NCBI GenBank assembly: GCA_964655355.1
Contig: CAZZMD010000007.1
Location: 49,700-113,699 of the forward strand
Direction: 5' to 3'
From: CALGDE01 sp964655355
GTDB lineage: Bacteria > Cyanobacteriota > Cyanobacteriia > CACIAM-69d
DNA: 64,000 nucleotides
In this document: one piece after another, positions 34,704-44,498 of the stretch
Layout of the letters: every line of letters begins with the position of its first letter
Numbering within the stretch: position 1 is the first letter of the stretch
Program-made: the position numbers and the translations under genes
The notes under the pieces: generated by a model
Told to the model about the DNA's origin: nothing
The model's database searches: none
The model's input: the letters and a program-made list of their open reading frames with translations, nothing else

Positions 34704-35006
34704 ATGGATTGGCAGTTATTAGCGCTCAGTTTTGTAACGGTGTTTTTGGCGGAGCTGGGGGATAAAAGTCAGCTCGCGGCGATCGCCCTGAGTGGCAATA
34801 CCAAATCGCCCACGGCGGTGTTTCTGGGAACGTCGGCAGCTCTGGTGATGGCCAGTGCGATCGGGGTGGTGGTGGGCGGCAGTGCGGCCTTGGTTTTGCC
34901 GACGGTTTGGGTTAAGGGAGTCGCCGCCGCTGGGTTTGGATTTATGGGCGTGCGATTGCTTTGGCCGAAAGGGGATGATGGGGATGCGGATAACGGGGAA
35001 GCCTAA
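34704..35006 (+). CDS. TMEM165/GDT1 family half-transporter 2 (Hmx2-like)
   Basis: 100 residues, three membrane helices, motif AELGDKSQLAAIAL near residue 15. It is the second half of a split GDT1 cation exchanger, starting 1 base after the stop of the first half. Neither half has the length of the fused plant and yeast proteins. Expected activity is Mn2+ (possibly Ca2+) export from the cytoplasm or import into the thylakoid lumen, in exchange for protons. A convergent hypothetical gene follows. Confidence 0.88.
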   Translation: MDWQLLALSFVTVFLAELGDKSQLAAIALSGNTKSPTAVFLGTSAALVMASAIGVVVGGSAALVLPTVWVKGVAAAGFGFMGVRLLWPKGDDGDADNGEA

Positions 35007-35040
35007 GGCGCTTCCTAGGCTGGTCCTATTCTGCTGAATC

Positions 35041-35475
35041 CTATGCCGACTTTGGATCTGCTGGATTAAAGACTTCAAATACTTGGCGGCAAATGGTTTT
35101 GAATTTTTCCCGCATTTCCGGCTTTGGGGATTCTTCGCCGCTAAAGGTCCATTGCTCCACCGTGGAAAAGCGCCAGCATTGACCCCGATGGTCATAGCCC
35201 GCTAGCTCCGTACCGATCGCCCGCGATCGCCCATCTTCGGGATCATCAAAAAATCGAATCTGCATCAAAATACTGCGGCAGGCACAGGATCGGCTCAGCC
35301 CCGGAAAGTGGAAGCCAATGTCAATAGAATGGGGATCAATCCACTCCTGCGCCGCCTCATCGGGCAGCCATGGTTTCATATCCACTCGCAAATCCGGGAA
35401 TTGATGCTTCACCAAATTAACGGTGGCCGCAATTCCTCCCATCAGGGCAATACTATTGGCGCGATCGGCAGCATT
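35041..35475 (-). CDS. Conserved cyanobacterial hypothetical protein
   Basis: 144 residues from a GTG at 35475, preferred over a TTG at 35505 because the protein then starts near NAADRANSIALMGGIAATVNLV and GGTGAG lies about 8 bases upstream. The TTG would also lie inside a tandem DNA repeat. A cysteine cluster (SRSCACRSI) sits in the middle and the C-terminal half is beta then alpha. I do not recognise a named family and can state no function. No signal peptide or membrane helix. It is convergent with the GDT1 pair. Confidence 0.68.
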   Translation of the reverse strand, partial: NAADRANSIALMGGIAATVNLVKHQFPDLRVDMKPWLPDEAAQEWIDPHSIDIGFHFPGLSRSCACRSILMQIRFFDDPEDGRSRAIGTELAGYDHRGQCWRFSTVEQWTFSGEESPKPEMREKFKTICRQVFEVFNPADPKSA

Positions 35476-35869
35476 CACAGGCGTTATCTCACCACTGGTA
35501 TTCAAAATTGGTATTCAAAATTGGTATTCAAAATCGCGATCAGGGGGGCGATAGGCAGAGGGCTCGAGGCAACGTTGGGGACAGTTTGAGGGACGGCCGC
35601 GATCGCCCCCGGCACCCCGTAGACTAAGGCGCAGGTTACCGCGTCACTCATCTACTACCATCTACTACGTCCTATTTTGGCATCGCTAAGCTGGGATAGC
35701 CGAGCTAGGACAGCCGAGCCGGGACAGGCAGACAAGGACAGATTCACAACAACCACATCCCCCAATCCCCACCACGGCAACCTGTGCTTCGATGAATATG
35801 ATCTGGGGATGCGATCATGGTAATTCCTTGAAAACCTAGGGCAAAACCCGTCCAGGAACTGTAACCGTT
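35476..35869. repeat. Spacer with three sets of short tandem duplications
   Basis: TGGTATTCAAAAT is repeated three times perfectly at 35496-35508, 35509-35521 and 35522-35534. CATCTACTAC is repeated at 35649-35658 and 35659-35668. GGATAGCCGAGCTA (35694-35707) is followed by GGACAGCCGAGCCG (35708-35721). No gene is visible in these 394 bp, which separate the divergent hypothetical and SUI1 genes. Confidence 0.9.
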
Positions 35870-36220
35870 ATGGCGAATCGAAATCGGAAGGGCAATCAAA
35901 ATCGCGTCGTTTACTCCGAATTTGGCGGCAGTAATAATGATGATGCGCTGGAACGGGGACAGGCTGAGTTGCCCCCCAATCAGCAAAAATTGCGGGTGCA
36001 GGCATCGCGGAAAGGGCGAGGCGGTAAGACGGTGACGGTGGTGACGGGCTTTCAATGCCGTCCGGAGACGCTGAAGGATTTATTGAAAAAGTTGAAAGCT
36101 CAGTGTGGCACGGGCGGCACGGTGAAGGATGACACCCTGGAGCTTCAGGGGGAGTGTGCGGATAAGGTGGTGCAACTGTTGGTGAAGCTGGGGTATGCCG
36201 CAAAACGAAGCGGGGGATAG
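35870..36220 (+). CDS. SUI1/eIF1-like translation factor (YciH type)
   Basis: 116 residues. The SUI1 domain fills the C-terminal ~75 residues: RKGRGGKTVTVVTGFQCRPE, LKDLLKKLKAQCGTGGTVKDD and LELQGECADKVVQLLVKLGYAAK. The bacterial homologue YciH binds near the 30S P site and can test initiation fidelity in vitro; its role in cyanobacteria is not established. The N-terminal ~40 residues are charged and low in structure. The downstream DUF1400 gene starts 77 bp later after a triplicated element. Confidence 0.92.
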   Translation: MANRNRKGNQNRVVYSEFGGSNNDDALERGQAELPPNQQKLRVQASRKGRGGKTVTVVTGFQCRPETLKDLLKKLKAQCGTGGTVKDDTLELQGECADKVVQLLVKLGYAAKRSGG

Positions 36221-36241
36221 GGATGATGGGATCCCGAGCAT

Positions 36242-36279
36242 CCCGATCATTGCAGCCCGATCATTGGGCCCGATCATTG
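36242..36279. repeat. Triplicated CCCGATCATTG
   Basis: CCCGATCATTG occurs at 36242-36252, 36256-36266 and 36269-36279 (14- and 13-nt spacing), ending 18 bp before the GTG start of the DUF1400 gene. Confidence 0.88.
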
Positions 36280-36297
36280 AGGTGGTGAGGAGAGTCT

Positions 36298-38124
36298 GTG
36301 GCTAAGCAAGGCATGGCTAAGCAAGTCGTTCAAAGGCACCGAGGGCTGGGGCGACTGGGGCGATCGCTGGGGTTGGCGATCGGGGCTTTGCTGTGGAGTG
36401 CTGGTGTTGCTTGGGGTGCGGAGTCTGTTGAGTTTATCTATGGCAAGATTCGCGCTCGGATTCAGGTCGATAGTCTGACGGCGCTGGTGGAAGAAAATCG
36501 CATTGAGCGGGATTTACGTTTGTATGCCCGGTTGCTGGAGCCCAATGAAATTGCTGAGATTCGGTCCATTCTCGGGGAACCGGCCAATATTAATAACCAA
36601 GTCGTGTTCAGTTTTCTGAATTCTCCCCAGGGCAATACGATTTTGCATTACCTGGCCCAAATCGTTCGTAATTCTAATCAGCAACCGAATGTGGCGGCCC
36701 TGCGGGCGGCCCTGGCTGATGCGGCTAAGGATGCGCGGGGACTGAGTTTATTGACGGTGTTGCAGCATTATCCGGCGCCTAATCTGGAGATTGATTTGAA
36801 CCGGGCGGTGGGGGTGGTTCAGCGGATTGAAGAGGTGATGGCGGTGCGGCAACGGGCGCTGTCGGTGGTGGCGTCTCAGTTTCGGTTGGAGCGGAATCGG
36901 ACACGCTTGGTTTTTCCGTCGGATGGGACAGATACGGGGGCTGATTTGCAACAGTTAGGTCCCTATCGTTGGACTATGCGATCAGCTCGGGCGTCTAATG
37001 GCGATCGCCCTTTGATGCCGGTGGATGTGTATTGGCCGATCGCGGGGGACAATCAAGGGCGATCGCCTCGGGGCAAGGAATCCCGCCATCCGATTGTTGT
37101 GATCTCCCATGGGCTGGCATCGAATCGTAAGGCGTTTGTGTATCTCGCTGAGCATCTGGCATCCCATGGGTTTGTGGTGGCGATCCCGGAGCATAAGGGC
37201 AGCGATACGGATTATGTGCAGGCGCTGTTGGATGGGCGGGGCAGCGAAATTGCCGATCCCCAGGATTTTGTGAATCGGGGTGAGGATGTGTCGAGCACTC
37301 TGAATCTGCTGGAGATGATTGGCCCACGGCTGCCGGGGTTGCCGGGGGTGCTCGATTTGGACAATACGGGCATTATTGGCCATTCCTTTGGCGGTTATAC
37401 GGCCCTGGCGGTGGCGGGCGCCAAGCTGGATTTTGACCATATTCGCAACCAGTGTACGAATGACATTTTGATCCCGCGCCCCAATCCGTCCCTGTTGTTG
37501 CAATGTCAGGCCATGTTCATCAAACCGTTCCCCAAGGAGCGGTTTGTGTCGCTGCATGATCCCCGGATTAAGGCGGCGATCGCGGTGAATCCGATCGCGA
37601 GTTATTTGTTTGGCGCGGAGGGGTTGCGATCGCTCCAGGTGCCGACGGCGATTATTGCCAGCAGCGACGATACGATCGCCCCACCGTTGCCGGAGCAGTT
37701 TCATCCGTTTACCCAGATCCGCTCCCTGGGGAAACAGTTATTTGTGATGGTGGGGGCAAGTCACTTTTCGGTGTTGTGGGGTCAAGATAGCGACGTGTTT
37801 AATGTGCCCGGTCTCGGTGGTGGCAGCGATCCCGCGCAATATCAAACCTATTTCAAAACCCTCTCCGCCGCGTTTATGCAGCGCCATTTGTGGGGGGATC
37901 AGGGGGGCGATCGCTACCTCGACCCCCGGCTAAACTCGCAACTGCTGAACAACCCCAACCAACCGCTTTATAGCGTCAGCCGCCTCCGCCCCGACCAATT
38001 ACCCCCCCTACGCCCCTCCCTATCCGAAAACTCCGCTTTAACCAACTTCCCCAACGTAACCAACTTTATGATTTTCCAGGACCTCAACCGCCAGGGGACC
38101 AGCAGCCGTCAGTTTCTGCCTTAG
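36298..38124 (+). CDS. Exported DUF1400 / alpha-beta hydrolase
   Basis: 608 residues from a GTG at 36298 (ATG at 36313 also possible). A signal-type N-terminus (LGLAIGALLWSAGVAWGAES) precedes the cyanobacterial DUF1400 domain (about 40-165, VEFIYGKIRARIQVDSLTAL). A dienelactone-hydrolase/PAF-acetylhydrolase-like domain follows, with IVVISHGLASNRKAF as oxyanion region and the nucleophile elbow GIIGHSFGGYTAL; a later Asp (ASSDDTIAPP) and His (GASHFSVL) complete the triad. It probably hydrolyses an ester or lipid in the periplasm; the substrate is unknown. Downstream, 56 bp away, lies the EAD1-FGE gene. Confidence 0.88.
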   Translation: MAKQGMAKQVVQRHRGLGRLGRSLGLAIGALLWSAGVAWGAESVEFIYGKIRARIQVDSLTALVEENRIERDLRLYARLLEPNEIAEIRSILGEPANINNQVVFSFLNSPQGNTILHYLAQIVRNSNQQPNVAALRAALADAAKDARGLSLLTVLQHYPAPNLEIDLNRAVGVVQRIEEVMAVRQRALSVVASQFRLERNRTRLVFPSDGTDTGADLQQLGPYRWTMRSARASNGDRPLMPVDVYWPIAGDNQGRSPRGKESRHPIVVISHGLASNRKAFVYLAEHLASHGFVVAIPEHKGSDTDYVQALLDGRGSEIADPQDFVNRGEDVSSTLNLLEMIGPRLPGLPGVLDLDNTGIIGHSFGGYTALAVAGAKLDFDHIRNQCTNDILIPRPNPSLLLQCQAMFIKPFPKERFVSLHDPRIKAAIAVNPIASYLFGAEGLRSLQVPTAIIASSDDTIAPPLPEQFHPFTQIRSLGKQLFVMVGASHFSVLWGQDSDVFNVPGLGGGSDPAQYQTYFKTLSAAFMQRHLWGDQGGDRYLDPRLNSQLLNNPNQPLYSVSRLRPDQLPPLRPSLSENSALTNFPNVTNFMIFQDLNRQGTSSRQFLP

Positions 38125-38180
38125 GGCTTTTGGGAATCCGAGGTTACAATTCTGAGAATGACTGCCGGTTTTGATGGGCT

Positions 38181-39488
<1,308 letters not shown>

Positions 39489-39494
39489 GCGCTT

Positions 39495-40445
39495 CTAGCT
39501 ATAGAACTGCTGGATCCAGTCCCATTCCTTTGCTAAGCCTTCTTTTAAGGAGACCTTTGGCTGATAGCCAAGGATTTCCTTTGCCTTCGACACATCTGCT
39601 GCCGTATGGCGAGCATCCCCCATTGCCCGTCCTTGATAATCCCGCTTGATGGGCTTACCGACAATCGCATCGATCGTATCCAACACCTCGTTCAACACCA
39701 CCCGACTGCCGCCGCCAATATTGAACATTTCGCCGATCGCCCCCGACTTCTCCGCTGCGGCTAGGTTTGCCGCCACGGCATCAGAAATAAACGTAAAATC
39801 ACGAGTCTGGAGCCCGTCCCCATAGATGGGAATCGTGCCATCCTCCAGCGCCGCCTTAAAAAATTTGTGGAATGCCATATCCGGACGCTGGCGCGGGCCA
39901 TACACCGTGAAATAGCGCAGCGCCGTCACCGGCACCTCAAAATTCCGTTGATAGAGCCAACACATCTGCTCCGCCGCCAACTTTGTAATTCCATAGGGCG
40001 AAACCGGCTTCGGGCAAAGCTTTTCGCTGGTGGGCAACGTTTCCGCATCCCCATACACCGACGACGTGGACGCATACACCAACCGCTTCAGGGTCGGCGT
40101 CACCTTCGCCGCCTCTAAAATCAACTGAGTCGCCGTAATATTCCGCGCCGTATAATCGCTGAACCCCTGTCCCCAGCTTGCCCGCACCCCCGCCTGGGCC
40201 GCCTGGTGAAACACCAAATCCACATCCTTCAACAGACTGACCCAATCCATATTTTGGATAGTGTCCTCAATTAGCTCAAAATTTTCGTTTGCTGCCAGAT
40301 GGGCAATATTTCGGCGCTTCTGAGCGGGATCATAATAATCATTGAACTGGTCAACGCCAATCACGCGATCGCCCCGCTGAAGCAACGCATCCACCAAATT
40401 GGACCCAATAAACCCTGCTGCACCGGTCACAATCGAAATGGTCAT
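39495..40445 (-). CDS. NAD-dependent sugar-nucleotide epimerase (UDP-glucuronate/UDP-glucose 4-epimerase type)
   Basis: 316 residues. Extended short-chain dehydrogenase: NAD-binding VTGAAGFIGSNLVDALLQRG at the N-terminus, then the catalytic Ser in YASTSSVYG and Tyr-x3-Lys in SPYGITKLAAEQ. The DQFNDYYDPAQKRRNI element following the first strand-helix resembles UDP-glucuronate 4-epimerases, and ALRYFTVYGPRQRPDMAFHKF points the same way. It would make UDP-galacturonate or UDP-galactose for surface glycans. The gene converges on the EAD1-FGE gene, only 6 bp away. ATG at 40445. Confidence 0.88.
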   Translation of the reverse strand: MTISIVTGAAGFIGSNLVDALLQRGDRVIGVDQFNDYYDPAQKRRNIAHLAANENFELIEDTIQNMDWVSLLKDVDLVFHQAAQAGVRASWGQGFSDYTARNITATQLILEAAKVTPTLKRLVYASTSSVYGDAETLPTSEKLCPKPVSPYGITKLAAEQMCWLYQRNFEVPVTALRYFTVYGPRQRPDMAFHKFFKAALEDGTIPIYGDGLQTRDFTFISDAVAANLAAAEKSGAIGEMFNIGGGSRVVLNEVLDTIDAIVGKPIKRDYQGRAMGDARHTAADVSKAKEILGYQPKVSLKEGLAKEWDWIQQFYS

Positions 40446-40844
40446 AATTGGCGTCCAATCCGTCTAAAGGTTTCTCGTGAAATCCGTATATTGCAGCCCT
40501 GGAAGTTCCCACTAGGTCAGTCTAAGACCCCCGCCATCTCATCTTCAAGGGAGGTCGTCCCCCGGGGATTCCATCCCCAAGTTCTACACCACCGTCCTAG
40601 GAAATCAGCATCCTTCCCAGTCGTCAATTCCCCACCTCCCGGACCATCCATCAGACCTCCGGCGATCGCCCCATTGTCTCGCCCCATTGTCCCGATTGAA
40701 GGGAAAAGGTTTTAATGGTGGATACGCTAATACCTAAAACTCAATCTTGAAACTCAACTTCGACTTCCAATCAGACCGAGTTTTACATTTGAGATTAGCC
40801 AAGCAACTATCTAACCCTACGGTGACAGACGGAGGCGGGCAACG
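40446..40844. other. Divergent spacer between epimerase and purD
   Basis: 399 bp without a convincing gene. It must hold the promoters of both genes. GGAGG precedes the GTG of purD by about 9 bases. CCCCGGGGATTCCATCCCC near 40560 can form a small hairpin. A single HIP1 site is present. I see no riboswitch or RNA gene. Confidence 0.5.
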
Positions 40845-42188
40845 GTGAAAATTTTGGTCGTTGGCAATGGGGGGCGTGAACATGCGATCGCCCGGACGTT
40901 GTTGCGGGATGACGCAGTAACGCAGGTGCTGTGTGTTCCGGGCAATGGGGGAACCGCGACCACCCCCGGCTGTCAGAATATTGCCATGGGCGTCAAAGAT
41001 TTTACTGGTATTGCCCGCCTCGCCCTCACCCACGGCGTCAGTTTTGTCGTCATCGGTCCCGAAGATCCCCTCGCCGCGGGCATTTCCGATGCATTGCGAT
41101 CGCAGGGGATTGCCGTTTTCGGTCCCGGTAAAGAGGGTGCTCAGCTCGAAGCCAGCAAAAACTGGGCCAAAGAACTCATGGCCGAGGCAAATATCCCCAC
41201 CGCCAAAGCAGCATCCTTTGATGAACTGGACGGGGCGATCGCCTACCTGGACGAACAAGGTGCCCCCATCGTGATCAAAGCCGATGGACTGGCTGCGGGG
41301 AAAGGCGTCACCGTCGCGATGGATCTGGACACAGCAAAAGCAGCCGTCAAAGAAATTTTCGACGGTAAATTTGGTGCCGCGGGCAGCAGCGTTCTGATTG
41401 AGGAATTTATGGATGGGCGAGAGGCCTCCGTCCTGGCCTTCACCGACGGCAAAACCATCCGTCCCCTAATCGCCGCCCAGGACCATAAACGCATCGGCGA
41501 AGGGGACACCGGTCCCAACACCGGCGGTATGGGTGCCTACGCCCCTGCTCCCCTAGTCACCCCCGAGTTGATGGAGACGATCCAGTCCGATGTCTTGGAA
41601 CCGGTGATTACCACCCTGGCCAAACGCAAAATTGATTACTGCGGCATTGTCTACGCCGGCCTGATGATCACCCCCGACGGCACCCCAAAAGTGGTGGAAT
41701 ATAACTGTCGCTTTGGGGATCCTGAAACCCAGGTTGTCTTGCCCTTGCTGGCCACTCCCCTCCACACCATCATGCAGGCTTGCATCGACGGCAAACTGGG
41801 TGAACTCGCCCCCTTTGAATGGCTGCCTGGTTGTGCCGGCTGTGTCGTATCGGCATCGGGGGGCTATCCCGGCTCCTACGAAAAAGGGAAGCCCATCCGT
41901 GGTTTAGCCCTCGCCGAAACCGAAACCACCCAGGTTTTCCATGCCGGCACTAAGTGCATCACCAGCGGCGGCCGTGACACGGTGGTCACCGATGGCGGAC
42001 GGGTATTGGCCGTCACGGGAATTGGCAATACCTTTTCCGAAGCCTTTGCCTATGCTTACGGTAGTCTTGAGGCGATCGCCTTTGAGGGGGCCTATCACCG
42101 CCGAGACATTGGCTATCAGGTAAGATCAACAACAAATGCTGGACCTGACCATGCTGGCGTTAAGATCGAGCACAGAGATTGGATCTGA
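40845..42188 (+). CDS. purD: Phosphoribosylamine-glycine ligase (GAR synthetase)
   Basis: 447 residues from a GTG at 40845 with GGAGG upstream. The ATP-grasp enzyme of purine synthesis step 2: phosphoribosylamine + glycine + ATP to GAR. Family marks are MKILVVGNGGREHAIARTL, FGPGKEGAQLEASKNWAKELM, PIVIKADGLAAGKGVTVA, QDHKRIGEGDTGPNTGGMGAY and EYNCRFGDPETQV. The catalytic body ends near YHRRDIGYQVRS; the last ~17 residues (TTNAGPDHAGVKIEHRDWI) are encoded by DNA that duplicates the start region of the following nblS gene. The nblS ATG is 2 bases after this stop, so they form a transcription unit as in other cyanobacteria. Confidence 0.96.
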   Translation: MKILVVGNGGREHAIARTLLRDDAVTQVLCVPGNGGTATTPGCQNIAMGVKDFTGIARLALTHGVSFVVIGPEDPLAAGISDALRSQGIAVFGPGKEGAQLEASKNWAKELMAEANIPTAKAASFDELDGAIAYLDEQGAPIVIKADGLAAGKGVTVAMDLDTAKAAVKEIFDGKFGAAGSSVLIEEFMDGREASVLAFTDGKTIRPLIAAQDHKRIGEGDTGPNTGGMGAYAPAPLVTPELMETIQSDVLEPVITTLAKRKIDYCGIVYAGLMITPDGTPKVVEYNCRFGDPETQVVLPLLATPLHTIMQACIDGKLGELAPFEWLPGCAGCVVSASGGYPGSYEKGKPIRGLALAETETTQVFHAGTKCITSGGRDTVVTDGGRVLAVTGIGNTFSEAFAYAYGSLEAIAFEGAYHRRDIGYQVRSTTNAGPDHAGVKIEHRDWI

Positions 42189-42202
42189 CCATGCTGGCGT
42201 TG
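42141..42202. repeat. 22-nt direct repeat spanning the purD end and nblS start
   Basis: Positions 42141-42162 and 42181-42202 are identical except for one base (C/T at 42145/42185) and are 40 bases apart. Both contain CCATGCTGGCGTT; the second holds the nblS start codon (42191), the first a dead ATG at 42151. An AGAGAT follows both copies at nearly the same distance, so an original duplication of about 40 bp is likely. Confidence 0.9.
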
Positions 42203-44419
42203 CTGAATAATATTAGAGATATTCTCCGACGGTGGTGGTCGGAATTTACGTTACAAACCCGGCTGATGGCGGTGGCAACGCTAGTGGTGTCACTGCTGAT
42301 GAGCGGTCTGACCTTTTGGGCAGTGAACACCATCCAGCAAGATGCGCGGCTGAATGATACCCGTTTCAGTCGTGACCTGGGGCTGTTGATTGCGTCCAAT
42401 GTGGCCCCCCTGGTAGCGGAACAGAACTTGGATGAGCTGGCCATTTTTTCCGCGCGCTTTTATAACAGCACCACTAGCGTGCGCTATCTTCTATACGCGG
42501 ATCAGGAAGGGACCATTTTCTATGGCATTCCCTTCTCCCACACGGCCATCCAAACCTCTTTAACCCTGCGCCGCCGTATTCAGCTCCCCGAGGGCTATGA
42601 CGCCAATGCGGACCTGCCCATGGCGCGGCAGCACCCCACCCCCGACGGGCAAGTGACCGATGTGTTTGTGCCCCTCAAGCAAGACGGCAAGTATCTCGGG
42701 GTGTTGGCGGTGGGCACCAACCCCAATGCCACGGTGGTGGCATCCTCCAGCCTGACCCGGGATGTGACGATCGCCGTATTTGTGTCCATTTGGATCATGG
42801 TGATCCTGGGGGCGGTGTTCAATGCGTTGACCATCACCAAACCGATCAAGGAGCTATTGCTGGGGGTAAAAAGCATTGCCACCGGTAATTTTCAGCAGCG
42901 GGTGACCTTGCCCTTTGGGGGGGAGCTGGGGGAGTTGATTATCAACTTCAACGACATGGCGGAGCGGCTGGAACGCTACGAAGAACAAAATATTGAGGAA
43001 CTAACGGCCAGCAAGGCAAAGTTGGAGACCCTGGTCTCGACGATCGCCGATGGGGCGGTGTTGTTAGCCCCCAACTTATTGGTCGTCCTGGCGAATCCGG
43101 CGGCTAAGGGAATCTTGGGCTGGGAAGAAGAAGATATTGTGGGCAAGAGTGTGTTGTATCACTTGCCCCCAGAAATTCAGGTGAAGTTAACTCGGCCCCT
43201 ATTCCAGTTGGCGGAAGGGGAAACGGTGGCGGAAGAGTTTCGCATCACCCTGGCCGAGCCCGTGAAGCGGACGGTGCGGATTTTGCTGAGTACGATCTTG
43301 GCTCAGCGGCCCATGGAGGAAGGCCTAGAAGAAGGCCTAGAGGCATCGTCGGAGGATGCGGAACAGTTGTCCGCCCTGTCGTCGGAGTTTGATAATTCAG
43401 GACCGGGACCGGGGGTGCGCTACCACGAGAGCATTAAGGCGATCGCCATTACCATTCAGGACATCACGCGGGAGGTGGAGCTGAATGAAGCGAAGAGCCA
43501 GTTTATTAGCAATGTGTCCCACGAGCTACGGACGCCGCTATTTAATATCAAATCCTTTATTGAAACCCTCCATGAATATGGAGACGATTTGAACGAGGAG
43601 CAAAAGCGCGAATTCCTGGCCACGGCGAACCATGAAACCGATCGCCTGACCCGTTTGGTAAATGATGTGCTGGATTTATCCCGGCTGGAATCCAACCGTC
43701 GCTATGCCTTCGATGCGATCGATATTGCGGCTCCCATTGAACAAACCCTACGCACCTATCAGCTCAATGCCCGGGATCAGAATATTGCCCTGACCCAGGA
43801 GGTCGAAGATAATCTGCCGGGGGTTCGGGGCAACTATGATTTGTTGCTTCAGGTCTTTGCCAATTTGGTGGGGAATGCCCTGAAATTTACGGAGGCGGGC
43901 GGCAAGGTGACCATTCGCGCCTATCGCCCCACCCATCCCAATGCCCGGCCAGCCCTCTGGCCCACCTGCGATATGGGGGATGCCCAACACAATCAAGCCA
44001 AGTCCTTAGATAGCGATGGGGATGATCAAGGGACCCCGCCGGACAATAACAATACCGATGTCGCTAGGGTGTCCGACCGGGTGCGCATTGAGGTGATGGA
44101 TACCGGTCTGGGCATCAGCAAGGATGATCAATCGGCCATTTTTAATCGATTTTTCCGGGTCGAAAATCGGGTCCATACCCTCGAAGGGACGGGCTTAGGG
44201 CTATCCATTGTGCGCAATATTATGGAAAAGCACCAGGCCCAAATGCACCTGACCAGCGAGGAAGGAGTGGGCAGCATTTTCTGGTTCGATCTGGCGGTCT
44301 ACCAAGCGGAACCGTCGGGCACTGATGGGCAAGAGGGGCAAGCTGATGGATCCTCTACCCCCGTTGCTGGGGAAGAGGTTGAAGCAGAAACCTCTGAGGC
44401 GATCGCCTCAGAGGTCTAA
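42191..44419 (+). CDS. nblS: Sensor histidine kinase NblS (Hik33/DspA)
   Basis: 742 residues from the ATG at 42191 (a TTG at 42179 is in frame). Membrane helix 1 (about 25-45), periplasmic sensor domain, helix 2 (about 196-217), HAMP domain (TITKPIKELLLGVKSIATGNF), PAS domain (SKAKLETLVSTIADGAVLLAP), then HisKA with phospho-accepting His444 (NVSHELRTPL) and HATPase_c (NLVGNALKFTEAGGKV, IEVMDTGLGISKDDQ, EGTGLGLSIVRNIM). This is the conserved cyanobacterial kinase that controls responses to high light, nutrient and cold stress, including phycobilisome degradation. The purD-nblS order is a cyanobacterial synteny. Confidence 0.96.
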   Translation: MLALLNNIRDILRRWWSEFTLQTRLMAVATLVVSLLMSGLTFWAVNTIQQDARLNDTRFSRDLGLLIASNVAPLVAEQNLDELAIFSARFYNSTTSVRYLLYADQEGTIFYGIPFSHTAIQTSLTLRRRIQLPEGYDANADLPMARQHPTPDGQVTDVFVPLKQDGKYLGVLAVGTNPNATVVASSSLTRDVTIAVFVSIWIMVILGAVFNALTITKPIKELLLGVKSIATGNFQQRVTLPFGGELGELIINFNDMAERLERYEEQNIEELTASKAKLETLVSTIADGAVLLAPNLLVVLANPAAKGILGWEEEDIVGKSVLYHLPPEIQVKLTRPLFQLAEGETVAEEFRITLAEPVKRTVRILLSTILAQRPMEEGLEEGLEASSEDAEQLSALSSEFDNSGPGPGVRYHESIKAIAITIQDITREVELNEAKSQFISNVSHELRTPLFNIKSFIETLHEYGDDLNEEQKREFLATANHETDRLTRLVNDVLDLSRLESNRRYAFDAIDIAAPIEQTLRTYQLNARDQNIALTQEVEDNLPGVRGNYDLLLQVFANLVGNALKFTEAGGKVTIRAYRPTHPNARPALWPTCDMGDAQHNQAKSLDSDGDDQGTPPDNNNTDVARVSDRVRIEVMDTGLGISKDDQSAIFNRFFRVENRVHTLEGTGLGLSIVRNIMEKHQAQMHLTSEEGVGSIFWFDLAVYQAEPSGTDGQEGQADGSSTPVAGEEVEAETSEAIASEV

Positions 44420-44498
44420 GTAGAGGTTTAAAAGGAACTCAAAAGAAATCACTGGGGGAGGTTTCCCCAGATTTGAAGATCCGAAGATCCGACATTGC

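Noticed and set aside
36298..38124. DUF1400 hydrolase as effector of the EAD1-FGE protein
   Set aside because: It has a signal peptide and no EAD; the family is a common cyanobacterial exported hydrolase, and proximity alone does not make it a partner.
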